From Arcobacter sp. F155 (GTDB lineage Bacteria > Campylobacterota > Campylobacteria > Campylobacterales > Arcobacteraceae): DNA of 64,000 nt. The notes below the pieces were generated by a model. The model saw only the letters and a list, made by a program, of their open reading frames with translations, was not told the DNA's origin and did no database searches. The stretch spans positions 1-64,000 of the forward strand of contig NZ_PDJU01000009.1 in NCBI RefSeq assembly GCF_004116455.1, in the 5' to 3' direction. Shown in pieces: positions 45,601 to 52,490 of the stretch (position 1 is its first letter; each line of letters starts with the position of its first letter). A program made the translations under genes and the position numbers.

Positions 45601-46054
45601 CAATGATAGTTTTGAGAAAGTACTATCTATTTTGGATACATCTTTTATAAACCATAATATCGAAATAAAAAAAGAGATAGAAAATATAGAAATCAATAGT
45701 TATCAAAATGAATTAAATCAAGTTCTATTAAATATATTTGCTAATTCAAAAGATGCATTAAAAGAGATAAAAAATGATAAAGAAAAATATATATTTATAA
45801 AAGTATTTAAAAAGAATAACAATGCAATTATTGAGATTATTGATAATGGTGGAGGAATAAAAAAAGAGCTTTTAGAAAAAGTATTTGAACCTTATTTTAC
45901 AACTAAACATAAATCCCAAGGAACAGGATTAGGATTATATATGACTCATAAAATCATTACTGAAAGTATGAAGGGTAAAATCCAAATTGAGAATTGTAAA
46001 TATGCAGGTTTTAATAACTGCACAAAGGTTACAATCTTACTTCCTATTGAGTAA
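42647..46054 (+). CDS. Sensor histidine kinase with three tandem periplasmic solute-binding domains
   Basis: 1135 residues. A signal/TM segment (about 5-20) precedes three consecutive SBP_bac_3 domains, each introduced by a repeat of the type LTKKEKEFI (about 28, 265 and 510) and followed by TNWPPFEFV, DFRPYDYN and NWRPFSFV ligand-fold starts. A transmembrane helix (about 750-770) leads to a PAS domain and then NIAHQWRQPLS with His919 and an intact HATPase (DNGGGIKKE, QGTGLGLY). It presumably senses amino acids or other small polar ligands, as BvgS-like kinases do. No receiver is fused and no regulator is adjacent. Confidence 0.92.
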   Translation: MKHIIKLFFIFIFITTSLYSSDKITLTKKEKEFIKKHPLIKVGVETNWPPFEFVEEGQYKGLTKGYLDIISQQTGIKFQYIIDDSWSNLLQKTQAKKIDLLPILTKTKQTEKSLLFTQKYISIREYLFSKEIQYNNLNDLINKTIAIPKDYAYETYIKDKYPNITVLSVNNMLEAIDAVVTNKAEALIANPAIISYLTKKHNITDILANFPLRYNKNEMFMATRNDFGILIDILNKVLNNISIEEKQRLHHKWVFSNKVATTSNIIFTNEEKEFLAEKKKVYISNEYDFRPYDYNEDGVPKGYIVDYLKLLSKKLNLEPVFITDKWFELENKIKNKEIDILPMISVNEKRKTYLHYTNKILSQELTIVTKASKTEIINIDDLENRKIGMIRSWNITNKIKSNYPNIKVIEFDTIEDILEAIKLNFIEATVLNELSAKYYINQNRYENHLKTVGGVTIDGFYKDLYMGVRKDLPLLKTLYNKALGNVTAEEEKALKEKWHNSSKALTLTDKEKEFIQNNVINISFTSNWRPFSFVKDNQPQGLAYDYWNLISNKVNLKTNYIYEDNFTTALKEIKNKNRDIILLTSNTKEREEYSIFSDTIFKTPIGIATIKDENYIPDGSYLEGKKVAVGKSYTAQKLLSKIYPKIEFVETKNLKEAFDLLSENKVFAVVDSMPALSDQIKEFGYTNIKISGSTKVIFNMKMLIRDDYEILKSIVNKVLLTISEEEKEKIKNKWIDLEYKENFNYSLIWKIVLGFTLVLLFVMYKNRQLVRFQKELKKTKDNLENSLENFRLLLDVNIAGILIVRDNKIKYLNDELLNILELDSKELLFEKSFETLFPNQNIESLINENKENDSFEIELNYDNKLTIPVLVKLKDIIYDNRKSYIISIIDLTDIKSKEELLLQQSKMASLGEMIGNIAHQWRQPLSTISTAASGLKIQKEFDTLSNEMLINSLDTITRTTQFLSQTINDFQNYIKDDKKRVPFIINDSFEKVLSILDTSFINHNIEIKKEIENIEINSYQNELNQVLLNIFANSKDALKEIKNDKEKYIFIKVFKKNNNAIIEIIDNGGGIKKELLEKVFEPYFTTKHKSQGTGLGLYMTHKIITESMKGKIQIENCKYAGFNNCTKVTILLPIE

Positions 46055-46152
46055 AACTCCTTAAGTAGCCTTATATAAAGGGCTATTTAAAAAAATATAA
46101 ATATAATAATCGAAATAAAAATATAAGTTCATTACACACACGAAGGAAAATA

Positions 46153-47367
46153 ATGTCAAATTATTTAGAGAATACACCAGATGAAAATGGTTATTTTGGA
46201 AGATTTGGAGGTTCTTTTATTCCTCCTGTTTTAGAAAAACCATTTGAAGATATAAAAGAAGCATATGAAAAAATCAAAAAAGACCCAAAATTTATTGAAG
46301 ATTTAAAATATGTAAGAAAACATTACCAAGGAAGACCAACTCCAATTAGCTTTGCAAAAAACTTAAGTGATTATTGTGGCGGGGCAAAGATATATTTAAA
46401 AAGAGAAGATTTAAATCACTCAGGAGCACACAAACTAAATCACTGCATGGCTGAAGTGATTTTAGCTAAGCACATGGGATACAAAAAAGTTATAGCTGAA
46501 ACAGGAGCTGGTCAACATGGTGTTGCACTGGCAACTGCTGCTGCTTATTTTGGATTAGAATGTGAAATTCATATGGGTGAAGTAGATATTGCAAAAGAGC
46601 ATCCAAATGTTGTAAGAATGAGAATTCTTGGAGCAAATGTAATTCCTGCAACTCATGGATTAAAAACTTTAAAAGAGGCAGTTGATTCAGCCTTTGAATC
46701 ATATATTAATCAAGCGGACACTGCTATTTACTGTATTGGTTCAGTTGTTGGTCCACACCCTTTTCCTATGATGGTAAGAGATTTCCAAAGTATTATTGGA
46801 ATAGAGTCACGAGAGCAGTTCTTTGAACATGAAGATAACTTACCTAATAATGTTGTTGCTTGTGTTGGTGGTGGTTCAAATGCAATGGGAATCTTTTCAG
46901 GCTTTATTGATGATAAAGAAGTAAACCTTTATGGAGTTGAGCCAATGGGTAAAGGTGAGAAAATAGGTGAACACTCTGCAACTTTAACTTATGGAGAAGA
47001 AGGTGTAATGCACGGATTTAATTCTATTATGCTAAAAGATGAAAATGGAGAACCTGCTGCTGTTCATTCTATTGGTTCGGGAATTGACTACCCATCAGTT
47101 GGACCAGAGCATGCCCACTTAAAAGATATAGGAAGAACTAAAGTTGGTCTTTGTAATGATGAAGAAGCGGTGGATGCATTTTATAAACTTTCTCAACTTG
47201 AAGGTATTATTCCAGCATTAGAATCAGCTCATGCAGTTGGCTTTGCAATGAAACTTGCAAGTGAACTAACAAAAGATGAAACTATTTTAGTTAGTTTAAG
47301 TGGTAGAGGAGACAAAGATATTGATTTTGTTGTGGAAAACTACCCTATTCCAAACGCAAAATTTTAA
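46153..47367 (+). CDS. trpB: Tryptophan synthase beta chain
   Basis: PLP enzyme joining indole and serine to tryptophan. 404 residues; N-terminal [18 protein letters not shown], and Schiff-base Lys in [12 protein letters not shown] are all present, with [12 protein letters not shown] as the phosphate loop. The ATG follows GAAGGA. trpA is not adjacent, and trpD lies about 11 kb away, so the trp pathway is dispersed. It converges on the PhnN-like kinase. Confidence 0.95.
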   Translation: MSNYLENTPDENGYFGRFGGSFIPPVLEKPFEDIKEAYEKIKKDPKFIEDLKYVRKHYQGRPTPISFAKNLSDYCGGAKIYLKREDLNHSGAHKLNHCMAEVILAKHMGYKKVIAETGAGQHGVALATAAAYFGLECEIHMGEVDIAKEHPNVVRMRILGANVIPATHGLKTLKEAVDSAFESYINQADTAIYCIGSVVGPHPFPMMVRDFQSIIGIESREQFFEHEDNLPNNVVACVGGGSNAMGIFSGFIDDKEVNLYGVEPMGKGEKIGEHSATLTYGEEGVMHGFNSIMLKDENGEPAAVHSIGSGIDYPSVGPEHAHLKDIGRTKVGLCNDEEAVDAFYKLSQLEGIIPALESAHAVGFAMKLASELTKDETILVSLSGRGDKDIDFVVENYPIPNAKF

Positions 47368-47385
47368 TAAGTCATAAAAGAGTAA

Positions 47386-47913
47386 TTAAATTTCACAAAG
47401 AGATTTAATTAGCTCTTTAAATTTTTCTATTGATTGTTCTAAAGGTAAAGAGTTATCAAAGTTTATAAGTTTTTTACACTCTAACTTTAGATAATTTCTT
47501 TCTAACCTTTTATCAATTTCTTCTTTTGATTCACGAGCTCTTTTTTCAAGTCTTTTTCTTAGAACTTCTTTTGAAACAGTTATATTTATTGTAAATACTT
47601 TTTCATAACTACTTTCAAAATCTTTAATTCTTGACCTTGAAATAGATATTATATTTATACCCTTTTTTATTGATGACCTTGATATTCCATAACTATTACC
47701 ATGGGCATACCATGATGAAATAAAAAAACCTTGTGTTTGTAAAACAGTAAAAGCACTCGTTTCTAAAAAATAGTTATTTTCATGACTATCAGCTTCTCTT
47801 GTAATATATCTTCTTACAAAATTTATATTACTAAACTCATTTCTTAATGCTTTTAATAAAGTGTCTTTACCTGCTCCACTATCACCTACAATCAATATGA
47901 TTTTTTCGTCCAT
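47386..47913 (-). CDS. PhnN-like / guanylate-kinase-fold nucleotide kinase
   Basis: 175 residues. P-loop GDSGAGKDTLL (10-20) is followed by RYITREADSHENN and the characteristic FISSWYAHGNSYGIS, which resembles ribose 1,5-bisphosphokinase PhnN (guanylate-kinase fold). PhnN normally accompanies phosphonate C-P lyase genes; none are seen here, so the substrate may differ. The C-terminal half (RKRLEKRARESKEEIDKRL) supplies the lid. It stands alone, convergent with trpB. Functional naming beyond the fold is uncertain. Confidence 0.75.
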   Translation of the reverse strand: MDEKIILIVGDSGAGKDTLLKALRNEFSNINFVRRYITREADSHENNYFLETSAFTVLQTQGFFISSWYAHGNSYGISRSSIKKGINIISISRSRIKDFESSYEKVFTINITVSKEVLRKRLEKRARESKEEIDKRLERNYLKLECKKLINFDNSLPLEQSIEKFKELIKSLCEI

Positions 47914-48026
47914 TTACTTCCTAATTAATTATATTTTACGTTCAAATGTAAAATACTTCTATATATAGTAACCATGTTAACTCTTTTTAATTAATTTATT
48001 TAATTATAAAAAAGATACATTACAAA

Positions 48027-48845
48027 CTAATTACAGTCATCTTTCTTTGCTAAGAATTTCAATTCATCACAAGAAAAGCCTGCTTTTTTCCTTGCTTCAA
48101 TATTTAATTGATATTTTTTTGTTGTACTTCCAGGGAATACTTTTTCAAGTATTTCAATATAAGTTTTTTCTGGGTCTAGTCCTTGTCTTTCACACTCAAA
48201 CTTAAACCATCTATCACCTTTAGTTACATGATCAACCTCTTCTTCTAAAATGATTTCTAATGCATCTAGTATTTTTTGATTAAAATCATCTATATTTGAA
48301 TTTAATTTCTCCATGATTTTTGGGTTTTGTTCTAAACCATTTGCTTCTAAAAACCTTGGAACAACAGCCATCCTTGATAATAAATCAGGTGTACTTTTCA
48401 TTGCTTCAAAAAGGTTTGTATGAACTTCTAGCTCACCATAATAAGAACCTAACTCTTTAAGTAATCCCTCAAGCATCTCAAAATGTCGAACTTCATCATT
48501 TGCAACTTCTAACCAATCATCATAATACTCATCTGGTAAATCTTTAAATCTCAATGCTGCATCAAGAGCTAAATCAATCGCACTATACTCAATATGTGCA
48601 ATTGTATGTAGAAGGATTATTTTCCCTTCATTTGTCTTGAAATGCTTTGGTGTTTTAACATGTTTTGGTAATACAATTTTCAAAAAATCATTATATGATG
48701 GATTTTTTAGCTCATATGGTGTATAATTGTAATCAAATTGTGATTTTTTGTTTAAATAATCGTTATAAAAGGCTTTAAAGTCGCTAATCTTCTTTTTAGG
48801 ATTGGCTTCAAGTACGATATTTTCTAGCCTTAAATGATAATGCAT
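48027..48845 (-). CDS. DUF455 ferritin-like protein
   Basis: 272 residues. The helical core has repeated metal-ligand patterns: HTIAHIEYSAIDLALDAALR, then WLEVANDEVRHFEML, then EEEVDHVTKGDRWF. These are the Glu/His sets of a ferritin-like four-helix bundle. Matches the DUF455 family, sometimes compared with MiaE-type di-iron oxygenases. The reaction is not known. No close operon partner: 113 bases separate it from the PhnN-like gene. Confidence 0.88.
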   Translation of the reverse strand: MHYHLRLENIVLEANPKKKISDFKAFYNDYLNKKSQFDYNYTPYELKNPSYNDFLKIVLPKHVKTPKHFKTNEGKIILLHTIAHIEYSAIDLALDAALRFKDLPDEYYDDWLEVANDEVRHFEMLEGLLKELGSYYGELEVHTNLFEAMKSTPDLLSRMAVVPRFLEANGLEQNPKIMEKLNSNIDDFNQKILDALEIILEEEVDHVTKGDRWFKFECERQGLDPEKTYIEILEKVFPGSTTKKYQLNIEARKKAGFSCDELKFLAKKDDCN

Positions 48846-48911
48846 AATCTTCCTTACAGTTTTAATTTAATATACTAGATTAAATTTTAGCTAACTAAGG
48901 ATTAAAGAACT

Positions 48912-49505
48912 ATGTCATTAAAAGTCCAACCAATGGGTGATTATCAAACAAATTGTTATATTATTACTGTAGATGGAAAAGATTTTATAATTGATCCAGG
49001 TGTTGGAGCAACAAGATGGGTACTTCAAAACGTACAAAATCCTGTTGCGATTTTAAATACACATGGACATTTTGACCATGTATGGTCAAACAAAGAAGTG
49101 AGTGAAGAATTAGGTTTAAAAATCTACACTCCAAAAGAAGACAACTTTATGCTTGAAAAAGACCCTTATGGGTTTGGGATGACTCCATCATGTGCTGATG
49201 TATTAGTTGAGCCTGATGAAGAGTTTGACTTTGACGGTGTAAAAGTTAAGTTTCACTATTTTCCTGGTCATACTCCAGGATGTTCTGCAATTGAGATAGA
49301 TAAACACTTGTTTTCAGGTGACTTTATCTTTAATAACTCTATTGGAAGAACAGATTTTCCTTTTTCTAGTCCAGAAAAGATGAGAAAAAGCATTGATAAG
49401 ATTTTAGCTTGGGAAAAAGATATTAGAATCTACCCAGGGCATGGGCCAGCTACATCTTTAAATAGTGAAAGAGATTCTTTAATAAATTGGAAAAATTATT
49501 TATAA
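48912..49505 (+). CDS. MBL-fold metallohydrolase, GloB-like
   Basis: 197 residues. The metal motif THGHFDHVW is followed by FPGHTPGCSAIEI, SGDFIF and YPGHGPAT, the ordered His/Asp ligands of a glyoxalase II-type hydrolase. The short length and lack of the GloB C-terminal domain place it in the broad hydroxyacylglutathione hydrolase-like group common in bacteria. The substrate is uncertain. It is 14 bases upstream of the first degenerate GGDEF gene, so all three probably form an operon. Confidence 0.88.
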   Translation: MSLKVQPMGDYQTNCYIITVDGKDFIIDPGVGATRWVLQNVQNPVAILNTHGHFDHVWSNKEVSEELGLKIYTPKEDNFMLEKDPYGFGMTPSCADVLVEPDEEFDFDGVKVKFHYFPGHTPGCSAIEIDKHLFSGDFIFNNSIGRTDFPFSSPEKMRKSIDKILAWEKDIRIYPGHGPATSLNSERDSLINWKNYL

Positions 49506-49519
49506 TAGTTAGGTAAAAA

Positions 49520-50431
49520 ATGAATTATAATAAGTTAAACTCTTATAGTTTTCAAATGATTATTGCGTTAAATGATCACTTAAAGACTTTACATAAATTA
49601 GATGATATCTTCGCATATTTATCATCGTATTTAAATAAAGACTTTGGAATATCTAGGTTTAAAGCAGCTATCAACAATAGAAGTATTTATTCAAATATTG
49701 ATTCAAATAAAGATTTTAAAAGTAAAAATCTATTTATTAAACTTGATGAAAGTGATGAATTAGAAGTAACTTTTTATTTTGAATCAGGATTAGAACAAGA
49801 TAAGATTGAATCTACTTCAGAGATAGTAAGAACAACGTTTAACTTAATTTCACAAACTATTTATAATAAGTACCTAACATCTCAACTAAAAGAGTTATCA
49901 TTAAAAGATAACTTAACAGGTCTTTATAACAGACAATATGTAGATGAATATTTAAAAACAATGCTTCCTCTTTCTTCAAGGGAGAAGAAAAAAGTTGCGT
50001 TTTTGAAAATAGGTATTGACCATTTCAAAGCTGTTATTGATGAGTTTGATTACAATACAGGAGATAAAGTTTTAAAAGAGCTTGCAGTAAGTTTAAAAAA
50101 CTCTGTTAGAACTTCTGATATTGTTGCAAGAATTGAATCTGATGAGTTTTTAGTTATATTATATAATATAGATAGTGAAGATAATGCAATTAAAGTTGCT
50201 GAAAAAATAATAGAAAACTTTAAGAATAAAAAAGTTATTGTTAACATTGACACAAATCAAACGTTGATGAAAACAATTTGTGCTGGTATTTCTATGTTTC
50301 CTGATGATGCAAGTAAAACAGAAGAGATTTTTAGATCTTCTGATATTGCACTATATGAAGCAAGAAATAAAGGAAGAAGCCAACTTTTCAAATTTAAGAA
50401 AGAAGAGACAAATACAATAGATCTTTTTTAA
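49520..50431 (+). CDS. Degenerate GGDEF-domain protein 1
   Basis: 303 residues: an N-terminal sensory region of about 130 residues (GAF-like in length, not assigned) followed by a GGDEF fold starting LTGLYNRQYV. The signature is RIESDEF instead of GGDEF. The metal-binding first Asp of FDIDHFK is Gly (KIGIDHFK), and the base-contacting Asn of FKxxND is Ile (FKAVIDEF). An RTSD upstream matches the RxxD inhibitory site. It therefore probably binds rather than makes cyclic-di-GMP. A paralogue follows after eight bases. Confidence 0.85.
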   Translation: MNYNKLNSYSFQMIIALNDHLKTLHKLDDIFAYLSSYLNKDFGISRFKAAINNRSIYSNIDSNKDFKSKNLFIKLDESDELEVTFYFESGLEQDKIESTSEIVRTTFNLISQTIYNKYLTSQLKELSLKDNLTGLYNRQYVDEYLKTMLPLSSREKKKVAFLKIGIDHFKAVIDEFDYNTGDKVLKELAVSLKNSVRTSDIVARIESDEFLVILYNIDSEDNAIKVAEKIIENFKNKKVIVNIDTNQTLMKTICAGISMFPDDASKTEEIFRSSDIALYEARNKGRSQLFKFKKEETNTIDLF

Positions 50432-50439
50432 GGGATAGA

Positions 50440-51414
50440 ATGAAGAATAATATTTTAGAATTAGTAAAATCAGCAAAAACAAATGAGAAAGACTTTAAAG
50501 CTTTAGAAAATATTTATAAATTATATGACCAATTACAATACTCTTCAAACTTAAAACAAATGGCAGAAGATATTTATCTTTGGTTACACACAAACTTTGA
50601 AGTAGATAACGTAACATTTGCCCTATTTGATATAGAAAGAAATAATAGAGAAAATGTATTTATTGAAGGAGATGAGTTTTATTTAGATGATTCATTATCT
50701 TTTTTCTTCATTGTAAACACACATACAAACCTAAATGCTATCGTATCATTCTGTGCTTCATCAAAAGAACACCATGACATACTTGCAGAACAGTACAATG
50801 TAATTGAATCAGCTCTATTTCAAATTTCACCAATTATTCAAAATGGTATTATCAAGAAAAACTTTATTGAATCACTTTCATTAGACTCTGTTACTAAAGT
50901 TTATAATAGACACTATTTAATTGAAAATCTAAATAAACAGATAACTTTATCTAAAAAAGAGTATAAAAGTATTTACTTCCTAATGATAGGAGTTGACCAC
51001 TTTAAAGCAGTTATTGATGAGTTTGACCATGAAGTTGCAGATCAAGTTTTAGTTGAACTTGCAAGGGTAATTCACTCAAATATTTCTGAGTTTGATATGG
51101 TTGCAAGACTAAGTGGTGATGAATTTTTAATCTCAATGCTTAGTACTACAAGTGAATCAGATATTGCAAAAATTGCACAAAATATAATAAAAGATTTTGC
51201 GGAAGTAAAAGTTACTGTAAATGACTTAGGACATACACTACAAAAAACAATCTGTATTGGATATGATGTATTTAATACTTCTGATGATAGTGATACAATA
51301 GATAAAACTATTAAAAATGCAGATATAGCTCTATATGAAGCAAAAAATAGAGGTAGAAGCCAATTCTTTAACTATAAAGATTTAACTCCTGATGATACAA
51401 TAGATTTATTCTAA
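50440..51414 (+). CDS. Degenerate GGDEF-domain protein 2
   Basis: 324 residues, paralogous to the preceding gene: same layout and the shared segment DHFKAVIDEFD. Here the signature is RLSGDEF, which is closer to functional, but the metal Asp is again Gly (MIGVDHFK), the Asn is Ile, and the RxxD site is absent (SEFD). The N-terminal 150 residues are divergent. Both proteins end in a similar TIDLF, supporting a recent duplication. They probably act as a pair. Confidence 0.85.
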   Translation: MKNNILELVKSAKTNEKDFKALENIYKLYDQLQYSSNLKQMAEDIYLWLHTNFEVDNVTFALFDIERNNRENVFIEGDEFYLDDSLSFFFIVNTHTNLNAIVSFCASSKEHHDILAEQYNVIESALFQISPIIQNGIIKKNFIESLSLDSVTKVYNRHYLIENLNKQITLSKKEYKSIYFLMIGVDHFKAVIDEFDHEVADQVLVELARVIHSNISEFDMVARLSGDEFLISMLSTTSESDIAKIAQNIIKDFAEVKVTVNDLGHTLQKTICIGYDVFNTSDDSDTIDKTIKNADIALYEAKNRGRSQFFNYKDLTPDDTIDLF

Positions 51415-51415
51415 T

Positions 51416-52330
51416 CTACTGTATCTTTCTAGCTTTCATATAAACTCTTTTTGGAGCAGGATAACCCTCAACTGTTTTTGTTGGGTCTTCAGGGTCTAAA
51501 AAGTCTTCTAAACTTTGATCAAATGACCATTTTGTTTTTCTTTGTTCTTCACTAGTAGTTGTTGTTGTTGCAATTACTTCAATATCTTCAAAACCAGCTC
51601 GACTTAACCAATTTCTTAAAGCAGGAATAGTTGGAATAAAATAGATATTTGGAATTTTAGAGTATCTTTTATCCGGAGTTAAACAAATCTCATCTTCTCC
51701 ATCAATCATAAAAGTATCAATTAAAATCTCACCCTTTGAGTTTAATCCTCGTGCAAGTGATTTTAATGTTCCAACAGGGTCTGGTCTATGATATAAAACA
51801 CCAAGCATAAAAATAAAGTCAAATTTATGATTATAATACTCTAAGTGCTCTACTCCAAGCATCTCATAAATGATATCTGATTTAACAAAGTGATTAACAA
51901 ACTCAAACTGATGTAATGTTAAAGCACTTGGGTCAAAACCAATTAATCTTTTTGGCTTATCTTCAAGCATTCTAAACATATAATAACCATTGTTACAACC
52001 AATATCTGCAACAACCTTATCTTTTAAATTAAAATGAGGTCTTATTAGATTGTATTTTATATTACTCTGCCACTCACTATCAATTTCAAGACCAAATAGA
52101 TTAAAAGGTCCTTTTCTCCAAGGAATAAGTTTTTGTGCTGTTTCTTCTATTAAAGCAAATTCACTATCAGTTAAATCTTCTCTTTTTCCAATAGTAAACC
52201 AATCACCATAATCTACGTGTAATTTCTCTTTGTGTAAGTCAAAAACCTTTAGTAATTGATTATACCAAGGTTCAACATTTTTCCATTTTCTACAGTCGTC
52301 TTTTTTCTGTTTAAGTTCTTCTAAATTCAT
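51416..52330 (-). CDS. cmoB: tRNA U34 carboxymethyltransferase
   Basis: Uses carboxy-SAM to turn ho5U34 into cmo5U34, widening decoding by tRNAs such as Ala, Ser and Val. 304 residues: WRKGPFNLFGLEIDSEWQS, SAM site VADIGCNNGYYMFRM, GFDPSALTLHQFEFV, and LGVLYHRPDPV are typical. cmoA is not in the window. Converges with the GGDEF pair with only one base between stops. Confidence 0.93.
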   Translation of the reverse strand: MNLEELKQKKDDCRKWKNVEPWYNQLLKVFDLHKEKLHVDYGDWFTIGKREDLTDSEFALIEETAQKLIPWRKGPFNLFGLEIDSEWQSNIKYNLIRPHFNLKDKVVADIGCNNGYYMFRMLEDKPKRLIGFDPSALTLHQFEFVNHFVKSDIIYEMLGVEHLEYYNHKFDFIFMLGVLYHRPDPVGTLKSLARGLNSKGEILIDTFMIDGEDEICLTPDKRYSKIPNIYFIPTIPALRNWLSRAGFEDIEVIATTTTTSEEQRKTKWSFDQSLEDFLDPEDPTKTVEGYPAPKRVYMKARKIQ

Positions 52331-52490
52331 TTTAGAATTATAATCTTAATTTATTTAAAAACTTGTTTTAAATCAAGAATAAGTAAAGTTTTTTGGTTAT
52401 AATAACGAAATTTTGTAAAAAATACTTTCTACACGTTAATTAAATAGATAATACGTATAATTAGCGGTAACTTTTTAAAAAGGATTTATA

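Noticed and set aside
46063-46088. Hairpin between the triple-SBP kinase and trpB as a terminator
   Set aside because: Only 8 bp with a G:T pair, a 10-base loop, and followed by A rather than T on the transcribed side.
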